Counted from the first letter of the stretch, positions 1-5,016 are shown. The stretch is DNA of 5,016 nt from Spirochaetota bacterium (GCA_023136305.1 JAGLSF010000175.1:1-5016), one strand, 5' to 3'. Numbers and translations are program-made. Notes: generated from the sequence alone by a model not told the origin.

Positions 1-834
1 CACAGAGGAGGCAAAGATAATCGGGATGACTCCCGACGGATTGATCTTCAGAGGAAGATAGGTTGCCTGAGCAGAGTAGATCTTCCTGCCAACGACCTTC
101 TTCGCATGCTGAATGGGTATGCGCCGCTGCCCCTGTTGCTCGAGAACCACAAATGCGACAATTGCGACGAAAATGCCGAATGACGCGATGAGTACGATGG
201 GATTGAGCTCACCGATCTTCATCTGATCGTACACCTGTTTGGCGGCCACCGGTACACGGGCAACAATACCGATGAATATGAGAATAGATATACCGTTTCC
301 GATTCCCCGTTCGGTAATTTGTTCGCCGATCCACATGAGGAAAAGTGTTCCCACCGTAATCGCAACCATGGCGGTGACCGTAAATCCAACACCCGGATTA
401 ACGATCACATCGGGCTGTGAATTCATGAACACGGTGAGCGCGTAGGCCTGTATGGACGCAATCACCACCGTACCGAACCGGGTAATCTGCTGTATCTTCT
501 TTCTGCCGACTTCACCCTCTTTTGATAACCGTTCCAGCACAGGAACGACAACCGTGAGAAGCTGCAGAATAATGGAAGTTGATATGTAGGGCATTATCCC
601 CAGTGCAAAAAGGGTAAACCGTCTGAGTGCGCCACCGGCGAATAGATCGAGGAAACCGAGCAGACCGGCACCCGTCTGTGTGAAGAGCCTCTCGAGGGCA
701 ACCGCGTTTACTCCCGGAATCGGTATATAGGTCCCGATTCTGAAAATAACGAGCATCGCAAGCGTGAAAAACACCCGTTTACGAAGCTCCGGAATCCTGA
801 ATATGTTTATTACAATATTACCCTGATTCGCCAT
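1..834 (-). CDS. secY: SecY, protein translocase channel subunit (partial, N-terminal 278 residues)
   Basis: SecY is the pore subunit of the SecYEG translocon in the inner membrane; it passes unfolded proteins across the membrane and releases membrane segments sideways. Translating the minus strand from the ATG at 834 gives 278 codons open to the window edge; the family is usually about 430-450 residues, so the C-terminal third lies outside. Visible are a hydrophobic TM1 near residues 21-40 ending in the PIPGV motif, the plug/TM2 region near 55-95 (GFLDLFAGGALRRF, then GIMPYISTSIILQLL), further hydrophobic segments near 118-135, 150-169, 181-195 and 211-231, the signature ERGIGNGISI near 175-184, a basic cytoplasmic loop EQQGQRRIPIQ near 232-242, and YLPLKINPSGVIPIIFAS near the edge. 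The start lies 9 nt after the rplO stop, and an AGGA overlapping that stop serves as ribosome binding site, so the two are probably coupled. Identification is secure. Confidence 0.97.
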   Translation of the reverse strand, partial: MANQGNIVINIFRIPELRKRVFFTLAMLVIFRIGTYIPIPGVNAVALERLFTQTGAGLLGFLDLFAGGALRRFTLFALGIMPYISTSIILQLLTVVVPVLERLSKEGEVGRKKIQQITRFGTVVIASIQAYALTVFMNSQPDVIVNPGVGFTVTAMVAITVGTLFLMWIGEQITERGIGNGISILIFIGIVARVPVAAKQVYDQMKIGELNPIVLIASFGIFVAIVAFVVLEQQGQRRIPIQHAKKVVGRKIYSAQATYLPLKINPSGVIPIIFASSV

Positions 835-843
835 TGACCCGTC

Positions 844-1281
844 CTACCCTAGTATCTCTACCTTGCCGCCCGCATGCTCCACTGCTTCAACAGCTTTTTT
901 TGACGCCCTGTGCACCTTTACATGGAGCTTCTTCGTTATTTCGCCTTTCCCGAGAAGCTTCACAAATTTCATTTTCCGATCTACCAGTCCCTGTGCCAGC
1001 AGAATCTCATAGTCGATCACATCGCCTTCATTGAACCGCTCGAGGTCCCTTAAATTGATAATCTGAAAGGATTTTTCATATTGACTGTTGTTGAATCCAC
1101 GCTTTGGTATTCTTCGAACCAGAGGCATCTGGCCGCCCTCGAAACCGATCTTCATGCTGTAGCCGGAACGGGATTTCTGACCGTTGTTGCCTCGTCCTGA
1201 TGTGCAACCCCGGCCGCTGCCCGGACCTCGACCGACTATCTTCTTTTTTTTAACTGCCCCACCGGGCGCACCTAGTTTCAT
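844..1281 (-). CDS. rplO: 50S ribosomal protein L15
   Basis: L15 is a late-assembling 50S protein whose long basic N-terminal arm threads into 23S rRNA. The 145 residues match the usual length (144 in E. coli). The glycine- and arginine-rich arm is plain at residues 17-40 (VGRGPGSGRG, then SGRGNNGQKSRSG), followed by the FEGGQMPLVRRIPKRGF block at 47-63 and a compact C-terminal domain ending VEILG. Residue 26 is Cys where most bacterial L15 proteins have Lys in the GKT(A/S)GRG motif. The ATG overlaps the rpmD stop as ATGA, which suggests coupled translation; an AAAGGG within rpmD, 7 nt upstream, is the likely ribosome binding site. secY follows after 9 nt. Confidence 0.97.
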   Translation of the reverse strand: MKLGAPGGAVKKKKIVGRGPGSGRGCTSGRGNNGQKSRSGYSMKIGFEGGQMPLVRRIPKRGFNNSQYEKSFQIINLRDLERFNEGDVIDYEILLAQGLVDRKMKFVKLLGKGEITKKLHVKVHRASKKAVEAVEHAGGKVEILG

Positions 1282-1472
1282 TTCTTGACCCTTTCGACGT
1301 CAACCAAATGATTGACCTTGAATATCATGCCATTGATAACGGGATTGTCATCCTGCACCACGACGTGCTGCCGTTTTCGGAGCCCGAGCGCCCGTACGAC
1401 CTTCCTCTGTTTCTCAGGTACACCAATGAGACTCTTTTTAAGCGTTATTCTCAATTTCTTGGTACTTGCCAT
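1278..1472 (-). CDS. rpmD: 50S ribosomal protein L30
   Basis: L30 is a small 50S protein that packs against 23S rRNA and is present in most but not all bacteria. The 64 residues are close to the usual 58-65. The recognisable pattern is KLRITLKKSLIGVPEKQRKVVRALGLRKR at residues 6-34, with the family's hallmark pairing of a first beta strand (RITLKKS) and a helix, then VVVQDDNPVINGMIFKVNHLV. The gene sits between rpsE (15-nt gap) and rplO (4-nt overlap), its fixed place in the spc operon. The ribosome binding site is weak (GGTGA, 6 nt before the ATG), so translation may rely on ribosomes arriving from rpsE. Confidence 0.95.
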   Translation of the reverse strand: MASTKKLRITLKKSLIGVPEKQRKVVRALGLRKRQHVVVQDDNPVINGMIFKVNHLVDVERVKK

Positions 1473-1487
1473 CTCGATTCACCACTA

Positions 1488-1997
1488 TCATCCAAAGAGT
1501 TCTTTTACTGATTTACCTCTCGCTTCCAGCACTTCACTGAGGTTCATGAGGCTTGTGAGTCCATTCATGGTCGCCTTGACGATAGTCAATGCGTTTGAGG
1601 ACCCGAGAGACTTTGACAGAATATCCTTGATTCCGGCAAGCTCGATAACCGCTCGAACCGGGCCACCGGCGATAATACCTGTCCCCGGAGAAGCAGGCTT
1701 GAGAATCACTTTTCCGCTCTTGAAATTGCCGTATACCTCATGAGGGATGGTATTACCCTTGATGTTTACCGTGACCATGTTCTTCCTCGCTTTATCAACA
1801 CCCTTTCGAATGGCCTCTGACACCTCATTGGCCTTGCCAAAACCAATTCCCACATGCCCGTTTTTATCACCAACCACCATGAGTGCGCTGAAGCTGAAAC
1901 GCCTGCCTCCCTTCACAACTTTAGCAACACGGTTGAGTTTCACGAGCTTCTCTGTGAATTGATCATCCTTTTCTTCCTGCATTACCCTTTCTGCCAA
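1488..1997 (-). CDS. rpsE: 30S ribosomal protein S5 (TTG start)
   Basis: S5 belongs to the 30S body near the mRNA entry and decoding region and influences accuracy. The product is 169 residues, normal for the family (about 166). The N-terminal double-stranded RNA-binding fold covers roughly residues 17-80 (EKLVKLNRVAKVVKGGRRF, then SALMVVGDKNGHVGIGFGKA), and the C-terminal domain carries LKPASPGTGIIAGGPVRAV and the SSNALTIVKATMNGL block. I chose the TTG at 1997 because GGGAGG stands 7 nt ahead of it; the first in-frame ATG, 15 nt further in, has only a poorly spaced AAAGG. Either start keeps the whole conserved domain. The 157-nt gap before it is the longest in the window and contains a copied rplR tail. 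rpmD follows after 15 nt. Confidence 0.96.
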   Translation of the reverse strand: MAERVMQEEKDDQFTEKLVKLNRVAKVVKGGRRFSFSALMVVGDKNGHVGIGFGKANEVSEAIRKGVDKARKNMVTVNIKGNTIPHEVYGNFKSGKVILKPASPGTGIIAGGPVRAVIELAGIKDILSKSLGSSNALTIVKATMNGLTSLMNLSEVLEARGKSVKELFG

Positions 1998-2004
1998 AAC
2001 CAGT

Positions 2005-2010
2005 CCTCCC
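2005..2010 (-). promoter_or_regulatory. Ribosome binding site of rpsE
   Basis: GGGAGG on the minus strand ends 7 nt before the TTG at 1997. It is one of the strongest Shine-Dalgarno matches in the window and is the reason for preferring the TTG over the ATG five codons downstream. Confidence 0.7.
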
Positions 2011-2042
2011 TGTAATTCCTTAGTACATACTCCTGAAACCGA

Positions 2043-2093
2043 CCCCCACGGCCCTGTGCCCTGGGTTTGCTATACCTTCATACCACCTTTGCG
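2043..2093 (-). pseudogene. Relic copy of the rplR 3' end and its downstream flank
   Basis: Downstream of rplR lies a second copy of its tail. On the minus strand, 2093-2070 reads RKGGMKV-stop, against RKGGIKV-stop at the true rplR end (2178-2155). The 24 nt differ at four places only, AAA/AAG, GGT/GGG, GGT/GGC and ATG/ATA, and all four are third codon positions. Similarity continues past the stop into a shared 13-nt AGGGCCGTGGGGG (2055-2043 and 2139-2127). Counting by hand, about 39 of 52 aligned positions agree. Upstream of the CGC codon the similarity stops, and the frame has no good start, so this is not a gene. It looks like a leftover 3' end from a diverged rplR allele. Confidence 0.65.
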
Positions 2094-2105
2094 CCACACT
2101 TCGTA

Positions 2106-2116
2106 GGTTACTAACC
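2106..2116. repeat. Short perfect palindrome
   Basis: GGTTA and TAACC flank a single central base, giving a small perfect inverted repeat in the rplR-rpsE gap. No T-run follows on the minus strand, so it is not an intrinsic terminator. It may simply be chance. Confidence 0.35.
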
Positions 2117-2122
2117 TTTTAT

Positions 2123-2151
2123 ACCCCCCCCACGGCCCTCTTTAGGGGGGT
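2123..2151. repeat. GC-rich inverted repeat just after rplR
   Basis: In mRNA sense ACCCCCC (2151-2145) can pair with GGGGGGT (2129-2123) across a 15-nt loop, beginning four bases after the rplR stop codon. The right arm belongs to a run of eight G. The sequence that follows is TATAAAAGG, not a U-tract, so it should not terminate transcription by the intrinsic mechanism. It might slow RNase or separate rplR from rpsE translation; that is inference. The C/G homopolymer is also a spot where sequencing errors or strand slippage are likely. Confidence 0.5.
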
Positions 2152-2178
2152 CTACTATACCTTTATGCCCCCCTTGCG
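2127..2178 (-). repeat. Native rplR tail plus flank, first copy of the imperfect tandem repeat
   Basis: This is the partner of the relic at 2043-2093. It covers the last seven codons and stop of rplR plus about 28 nt of downstream sequence. The offset between copies is 84-85 nt. The best-preserved parts are the coding tail (20 of 24 identical) and the shared AGGGCCGTGGGGG (13 of 13), with a poorly matched stretch between them. Confidence 0.65.
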
Positions 2179-2493
2179 AACCCCGTCTGCAACGGATTTG
2201 ACTATTCCATGATAGAGAAAGCCATTTCGGTCGAAGACAGCCTCCTGTACCTTCCCCTTCTTCAGCTTCTCCGCAAGTTTTTCACCAACGGTAAGCGCAC
2301 CCTCTGTGTTGCGCTTCACGCCGGCCTCAATATCTGAAGCCGAACAGAGAGTAACCCGATTCTCATCGTCGATGGCCTGTACGAATATATGCCGATTGCT
2401 CCTGTACACGGAAACCCTGGGCTTTACCTTCGTTCCATGAATATTCTTACGTATTCCCTTCTTTCTTCTCGTCCTTCTCTCATATTTGTCCAT
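2155..2493 (-). CDS. rplR: 50S ribosomal protein L18
   Basis: L18 binds 5S rRNA together with L5 and docks it on the central protuberance of the 50S subunit. From the ATG at 2493 the product is 112 residues, against about 117 in E. coli. It opens with the basic arm MDKYERRTRRKKGIRKN, continues with RVSVYRSNRHIFVQAIDD, the AS...E strand-helix segment, and closes with VFDRNGFLYHGIVKSVADGVRKGG, the family's signature C-terminus. An in-frame GTG at 2529 would add 12 residues unlike other L18 proteins and has its purine tract directly abutting it, so I prefer the ATG, preceded by GGGAAAG at 7 nt spacing. The 65-nt gap to rplF shows nothing else clear. Its last codons are duplicated downstream. Confidence 0.94.
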   Translation of the reverse strand: MDKYERRTRRKKGIRKNIHGTKVKPRVSVYRSNRHIFVQAIDDENRVTLCSASDIEAGVKRNTEGALTVGEKLAEKLKKGKVQEAVFDRNGFLYHGIVKSVADGVRKGGIKV

Positions 2494-2558
2494 TCTATGT
2501 CTTTCCCAATGTGTGCGTACTGACCGCACTCCCCTTTTATCCCAAGAATTCCCCGGCT

Positions 2559-3098
2559 TTACTTAACCGCAGTCTTTCCGGCTTTGCGCCTGATATGCTC
2601 ATCCGCATACATGACACCCTTGCCCTTGAAGGGTTCAGGCTTCCTGAACTTCCTGATCTCTGAAGCGCACTGTCCCACAGCCTGCTTGTCAATACCCGTC
2701 ACAATGATCGTGTTGGTGTCTGGAGTCTGTACATCGACTCCTTCGGGTACAGCATACTTGATTGGGTGGGAATAACCGAGGTTGAGCTGAAGTGCCCTTC
2801 CCTGAGCCTGAGCTTTATACCCGACACCAACAATCTTCAACGTCCTGCTGAAACCCTCTGTTACCCCAACCACCATGTTGCTGAGCAGAGCGCGTATGAG
2901 TCCATGCTGTGCCCTCGACTGCTTGTCTTCACCACCCGGCAGGACGATGAGTTTCCCATCCTCTATCTTGATAGAACCTGAGAACGCAACTTGCCTTTCC
3001 AGCTTTCCTTTCGGTCCCTCCACCTTCACAATCGAGTCTGTGTAATTAAACTGAACCTTTTCCGGTATTGCAATGGGCAACTTACCTATACGCGACAT
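2559..3098 (-). CDS. rplF: 50S ribosomal protein L6
   Basis: L6 binds 23S rRNA near the sarcin-ricin loop and the factor-binding site. The 179 residues are the normal length (177 in E. coli). It starts with MSRIGKLPIAIPEKV and shows the two repeated domains: the first about residues 5-82 with VEGPKGKLER, the second about 83-175 with IVGVGYKAQAQGRALQLNLGYSHPI and the RNA-binding C-terminus KFRKPEPFKGKG, then YADEHIRRKAGKT. The His in ADEHIRRK replaces a more usual hydrophobic residue and is a minor variation. GAGAG and a more distant GAGG lie ahead of the ATG. The gene follows rpsH after 35 nt. Confidence 0.97.
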   Translation of the reverse strand: MSRIGKLPIAIPEKVQFNYTDSIVKVEGPKGKLERQVAFSGSIKIEDGKLIVLPGGEDKQSRAQHGLIRALLSNMVVGVTEGFSRTLKIVGVGYKAQAQGRALQLNLGYSHPIKYAVPEGVDVQTPDTNTIIVTGIDKQAVGQCASEIRKFRKPEPFKGKGVMYADEHIRRKAGKTAVK

Positions 3099-3133
3099 AT
3101 TTCTCTCAATCCTCGTAAGAATTCTGTTTCCCT

Positions 3134-3532
3134 CTACCAGATATAGCAGAGAATCTCACCACCCACGTTCTGTTCACGGGCTTTCTTGTCGGTCAACACG
3201 CCCTTGGATGTTGATACAATGGATGTGCCATAACCGTTGAATATCCTGGGCAGCTCATGCTTTCTTCGGTACATGCGCAGGCCCGGCTTCGAAGCCCTCT
3301 GCAGATCATGGATCACACATTCTCCCTTTGATGTATACTTCAGATAGACACGTATGTATGATTTTCTGTCATCATCGATGAGCTTGAAATTCTTGACATA
3401 GCCCTCGTTCTTGAATATCTTGATGATCTCCATCTTCAGCTTACTCGCCGGTATATCTACCCTTTCCTTTTTTCCTCTTTTTCCATTCCTTAAAACTGTC
3501 AACATATCGGCAATTGGATCTGACTGACTCAC
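3134..3532 (-). CDS. rpsH: 30S ribosomal protein S8 (GTG start)
   Basis: S8 binds the central domain of 16S rRNA early in 30S assembly; in E. coli it is also the feedback repressor of the spc operon. The 132 residues are the usual length. Landmarks are SDPIADMLTVLRNG at residues 4-17, VDIPASKLKMEIIKIFKNEGY near 25-45, SKPGLRMYRRKHELPRIFNGYG near 81-102, the STSKGVLTD strand, and the terminal GGEILCYIW. The start is GTG at 3532, supported by GAGAGG 8 nt upstream and by the perfect fit to the family N-terminus. rpsN precedes it by 34 nt. I could not recognise a copy of the E. coli S8 mRNA target in this window, so autoregulation here is not shown. Confidence 0.97.
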   Translation of the reverse strand: MSQSDPIADMLTVLRNGKRGKKERVDIPASKLKMEIIKIFKNEGYVKNFKLIDDDRKSYIRVYLKYTSKGECVIHDLQRASKPGLRMYRRKHELPRIFNGYGTSIVSTSKGVLTDKKAREQNVGGEILCYIW

Positions 3533-3540
3533 TTTTTAAA

Positions 3541-3546
3541 CCTCTC
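3541..3546 (-). promoter_or_regulatory. Ribosome binding site of rpsH
   Basis: GAGAGG on the minus strand ends 8 nt before the GTG at 3532. It supports this non-ATG start; the next part of the protein already matches the S8 N-terminus, so no alternative start is needed. Confidence 0.65.
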
Positions 3547-3566
3547 AATTGATATTTTATGGGGTT

Positions 3567-3752
3567 CTACCAACTCGACTTTGTCACACCAGGTATCATC
3601 CCCTCACTAGCCAGTTTACGAAAGCAGATTCTACACATTTCAAACTTCCGCAAATAGCCCCGTGGACGCCCGCAGATCTTACAGCGATTGTAGCGGCGTG
3701 ATTTGTATTTCGGCGCTTTCTTCGCCTTTGCGATGAGAGATTTCTTTGCCAT
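3567..3752 (-). CDS. rpsN: 30S ribosomal protein S14, zinc-binding short form
   Basis: S14 sits in the 30S head and is required for its assembly. The product is 61 residues, the length of the zinc-binding (type Z, C+) class rather than the roughly 100-residue zinc-free class. Four cysteines form the zinc site: C24-K-I-C27 and C40-R-I-C43. Basic flanks (SLIAKAKKAPKYKSRRYNR) and the C-terminus GMIPGVTKSSW match the family closely. An excellent AGGAGG lies 5 nt before the ATG. The upstream gap of 79 nt is packed with short repeats, the second of which runs into this ribosome binding site, so translation of rpsN could be tuned by RNA structure; that is inference. Confidence 0.97.
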   Translation of the reverse strand: MAKKSLIAKAKKAPKYKSRRYNRCKICGRPRGYLRKFEMCRICFRKLASEGMIPGVTKSSW

Positions 3753-3757
3753 CCTTG

Positions 3758-3763
3758 CCTCCT
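3758..3763 (-). promoter_or_regulatory. Ribosome binding site of rpsN
   Basis: AGGAGG, a full-strength Shine-Dalgarno match, ends 5 nt before the rpsN ATG. Its first three bases are also the last three bases of the second 29-nt direct repeat (3761-3789). Confidence 0.75.
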
Positions 3764-3789
3764 ATCGGGCATGCGGTTGTTTTGCGACC
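3761..3789 (-). repeat. 29-nt imperfect direct repeat, promoter-distal copy
   Basis: On the minus strand this begins GGTCGCAAAACAACCGCA and ends GATAGG. Compared base by base with 3812-3840 it agrees at 22 of 29 positions with no gaps. The GGTCG...CAACC arms could form only a weak hairpin in RNA because of one C-A mismatch. It abuts the rpsN start region. Confidence 0.6.
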
Positions 3790-3811
3790 CTGCGGCCTAC
3801 CGGCCATAGGG

Positions 3812-3840
3812 CCTATCTGCCGTGCGGTCGTTTATCGACC
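3812..3840 (-). repeat. 29-nt imperfect direct repeat, promoter-proximal copy
   Basis: On the minus strand this begins GGTCGATAAACGACCGCA and ends GATAGG, matching the copy at 3761-3789 at 22 of 29 positions. The offset is 51 nt. It contains the rplE stop codon and one arm of the hairpin at 3818-3848. Between the copies, GGCC-GGTA-GGCC followed by GCA looks like a third, shorter hairpin-plus-GCA unit. Confidence 0.6.
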
Positions 3841-3848
3841 GTACGGCA
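3818..3848. repeat. Strong hairpin with the rplE stop codon in its loop
   Basis: In mRNA sense TGCCGTACGGTCG (3848-3836) pairs with CGACCGCACGGCA (3830-3818): 12 of 13 positions, with one A-C mismatch, around the loop ATAAA. The rplE TAA lies wholly inside the loop, and the left arm encodes the last residues of L5. No U-tract follows, so it is not a typical intrinsic terminator. Possible roles are protecting the 3' end of an upstream mRNA fragment or influencing reinitiation at rpsN; neither can be shown here. Confidence 0.7.
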
Positions 3849-4374
3849 TCCCGAATGCCTCGAGCAGCTTACGTGCATCCACATCAGATTTCGCACTGGT
3901 ACAGATCACCACATCCATACCATGAATCTTTTCTACCTTATCGTAATCGATCTCCGGGAAGATGATCTGCTCCTTGATACCAACCGCAAAATTCCCCCGG
4001 CCATCGAATGAGTTCTTTGAAACACCCTTGAAATCCCTCACCCGCGGGAGAGCGATGTTTATGAAACGATCGAGGAATTCGTACATCCGGTCTCCTCGGA
4101 GTGTTACCCTGCATCCGATTTCCATGCCTTTACGAACCTTGAAGGATGCGACCGATTTCTTTGCCTTTGTTTTGACAGGTCTCTGGCCGCTGATAAGTGT
4201 CATCTCCTCGAGTGACGTTTCGAGTAGTTTCTTGTTCTCGATGGCCTCACCAAGCCCCATATTCAACACTATCTTTTCAAGCTTCGGGATCTGCATAATG
4301 TTTTTATAGCTGAACCCCTTTTGCATGAGGCCCATAATCTCTTCTCTATATCTGCTTTTCAACCGTGGTACCAT
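3832..4374 (-). CDS. rplE: 50S ribosomal protein L5
   Basis: L5 binds 5S rRNA with L18 in the central protuberance and contacts the 30S head and P-site tRNA. The 180 residues match the usual 179. Landmarks: RLKSRYREEI at the N-terminus, IPKLEKIVLNMGLGEA near residues 29-44, the LISGQRPVKTKAKKSVASFK block near 60-79, IGCRVTLRG near 86-94, LPRVRDFKGVSKNSFDGRGNF near 109-129, and GIKEQIIFPEIDYDKVEKIHGMDVVI, ending LLEAFGMPYGR. The ATG at 4374 has GGAGAGGA upstream and lies 22 nt after rplX. Its final codons and stop form part of a strong hairpin, and the gap to rpsN is one of the two long gaps in the window. Confidence 0.97.
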   Translation of the reverse strand: MVPRLKSRYREEIMGLMQKGFSYKNIMQIPKLEKIVLNMGLGEAIENKKLLETSLEEMTLISGQRPVKTKAKKSVASFKVRKGMEIGCRVTLRGDRMYEFLDRFINIALPRVRDFKGVSKNSFDGRGNFAVGIKEQIIFPEIDYDKVEKIHGMDVVICTSAKSDVDARKLLEAFGMPYGR

Positions 4375-4396
4375 TGTGCTCTATCCTCTCCGTTCA

Positions 4397-4720
4397 CTAC
4401 ACCTTATCGAGTATTTCACCGCACTTTCCGCAGATCCGAACACGACCTGAGTCCTCGAGCGTCTTCTTCCTGATCCGTGAGGGTTTGTCACATTTTGGAC
4501 ATAAAACCATGATATTGGAAATGTGCAGGGGCGCCTCGATATCTATGATGCCACCCTTCTGGTTCTGCTGCGTAGGGCGCTGCGTTTTTTTCACAATGTT
4601 CAATCCTTCAACAATTACACGTCTACCACTCTTGTCCACGAAGAGGACTCTCCCGTTTTTACCCCTGTCTTTGCCTGTGAGAACCTTCACCCTATCGTTT
4701 TTCTTTACCAGAACATTCAT
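4397..4720 (-). CDS. rplX: 50S ribosomal protein L24, with two CxxC pairs
   Basis: L24 is one of the proteins that starts 50S assembly, binding the 5' end of 23S rRNA. The 107 residues are normal. The KOW motif is at roughly residues 6-32 (KKNDRVKVLTGKDRGKNGRV), followed by VEGLNIVKKTQRP near 37-49 and GGIIDIEAPLHISNIM near 56-71. The C-terminal part has C74-P-K-C77 and C97-G-K-C100, which form a plausible zinc ribbon; many bacterial L24 proteins keep these cysteines and others, such as that of E. coli, have lost them. GGGAGAAG ahead of the ATG is a good ribosome binding site. rplN lies 47 nt upstream and rplE 22 nt downstream. Confidence 0.97.
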   Translation of the reverse strand: MNVLVKKNDRVKVLTGKDRGKNGRVLFVDKSGRRVIVEGLNIVKKTQRPTQQNQKGGIIDIEAPLHISNIMVLCPKCDKPSRIRKKTLEDSGRVRICGKCGEILDKV

Positions 4721-4767
4721 TCTTTCTTCTCCCAGCGTATCAGTGCGCGTTACGAGCGCCTCAGATA

Positions 4768-5016
4768 CTAGAGCACCTCAGGTGCGAGTGAAACAATTTT
4801 CATGAAGTTCTTGTCACGCAGCTCTCGCGCGACTGGACCAAATATCCTTGTGCCCCTCGGGTTCATCTGAGTATCAACCACAACGGCAGCATTGTCATCG
4901 AACCGTATATAGCTTCCGTCCTGACGACGGATCTCCTTGTTGGTTCTGACTATGACAGCCCTGACCTTGTCACCCTTTTTAATCTGAGCATTGGGAAGGG
5001 CATTTTTCACTGAGCA
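4768..5016 (-). CDS. rplN: 50S ribosomal protein L14 (partial, C-terminal 82 residues)
   Basis: L14 lies at the subunit interface, contacting 16S rRNA in bridge B8. The frame is open to the window edge and 82 codons are visible; the family is about 122 residues, so the first 40 or so are outside. The GTG at 5010 is an internal valine (the text reads SVKNALPNAQIKKGD, matching the usual ...VKEA.P...VKKGD), not a start. Clear family motifs follow: KAVIVRT-like VRAVIVRTNKEIRRQDGSYIRFDDNAAVVV, then PRGTRIFGPVARELRDKNFMKIVSLAPEVL at the C-terminus, essentially the universal ending. rplN is the usual first gene of the spc operon, so the promoter, if the operon is split from S10, would be off the window. 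Confidence 0.96.
   Translation of the reverse strand, partial: CSVKNALPNAQIKKGDKVRAVIVRTNKEIRRQDGSYIRFDDNAAVVVDTQMNPRGTRIFGPVARELRDKNFMKIVSLAPEVL

Noticed and set aside
1312..1743. A 143-codon open frame on the plus strand, antisense to rpmD and rpsE
   Set aside because: It lies wholly over two certain ribosomal protein genes, its translation is low-complexity and matches nothing known to me, and no ribosome binding site stands out. It is a shadow frame.
2494..2529. Upstream GTG start for rplR adding 12 residues
   Set aside because: The added peptide is not like any L18 N-terminus, and the purine tract touches the GTG with no spacer. The ATG at 2493 fits the family start.
2513..2529. GTGCG...CGCAC inverted repeat in the rplF-rplR gap as a terminator or operator
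   Set aside because: Only five base pairs with a seven-base loop and no T-run; expected by chance at this length.
3703..4011. Plus-strand open frames over the rplE/rpsN region
   Set aside because: They overlap certain genes and the repeat-rich gap, and the peptides show no recognisable domain.
4360..4400. Possible S8 autoregulatory target at the rplX-rplE junction, where E. coli has it
   Set aside because: I could not see the paired stem with the conserved internal loop that defines the E. coli site. A covariance search would be needed to revisit this.
4721..4767. Possible internal promoter in the rplN-rplX gap
   Set aside because: No recognisable -35/-10 pair on the minus strand; the 47 nt hold a ribosome binding site for rplX and nothing else I can support.
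4365..4805. A 146-codon open frame on the plus strand across rplX
   Set aside because: Antisense to rplX, with a composition typical of the reverse complement of Lys-rich coding sequence (Phe, Leu, Ser rich). No independent support.

Overview
This window is a stretch of the conserved bacterial spc ribosomal-protein operon. Every gene lies on the minus strand, so transcription runs from the high-coordinate end to the low-coordinate end. In transcription order the genes are rplN (L14, cut by the window edge), rplX (L24), rplE (L5), rpsN (S14), rpsH (S8), rplF (L6), rplR (L18), rpsE (S5), rpmD (L30), rplO (L15) and secY (cut by the other edge). This is the canonical bacterial order, with no gene missing, inverted or inserted.

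The products are ordinary bacterial proteins of standard length. S14 is the short zinc-binding (C+) form. L24 carries two CxxC pairs in its C-terminal half. Base composition looks balanced, near 50% GC by eye. The lineage cannot be fixed from these proteins alone. The archaeal and eukaryotic versions are excluded. The organism is a bacterium, and the wording of L5 and L15 is compatible with spirochaete-like or other less-sampled phyla, but that is only an impression.

Layout: 5016-4768 rplN; 4720-4397 rplX; 4374-3832 rplE; 3831-3753 a 79-nt gap full of short repeats and hairpins; 3752-3567 rpsN; 3532-3134 rpsH; 3098-2559 rplF; 2493-2155 rplR; 2154-1998 a 157-nt gap holding a divergent copy of the rplR tail; 1997-1488 rpsE; 1472-1278 rpmD; 1281-844 rplO, overlapping rpmD by an ATGA; 834-1 secY. 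Most other gaps are 9-65 nt and hold little beyond ribosome binding sites. No promoter and no convincing intrinsic terminator is visible, in keeping with a single polycistronic transcript that starts upstream of the window and continues beyond secY.

The genes supply parts of both ribosomal subunits plus the core of the Sec translocon. No undescribed system is present. The two things worth a second look are both in gaps. One is the rplR-rpsE gap, where a second copy of the last seven codons and the stop of rplR differs from the real one only at third codon positions. The other is the rplE-rpsN gap, where an imperfect 29-nt direct repeat and a strong hairpin hold the rplE stop codon in a loop and run into the rpsN ribosome binding site.
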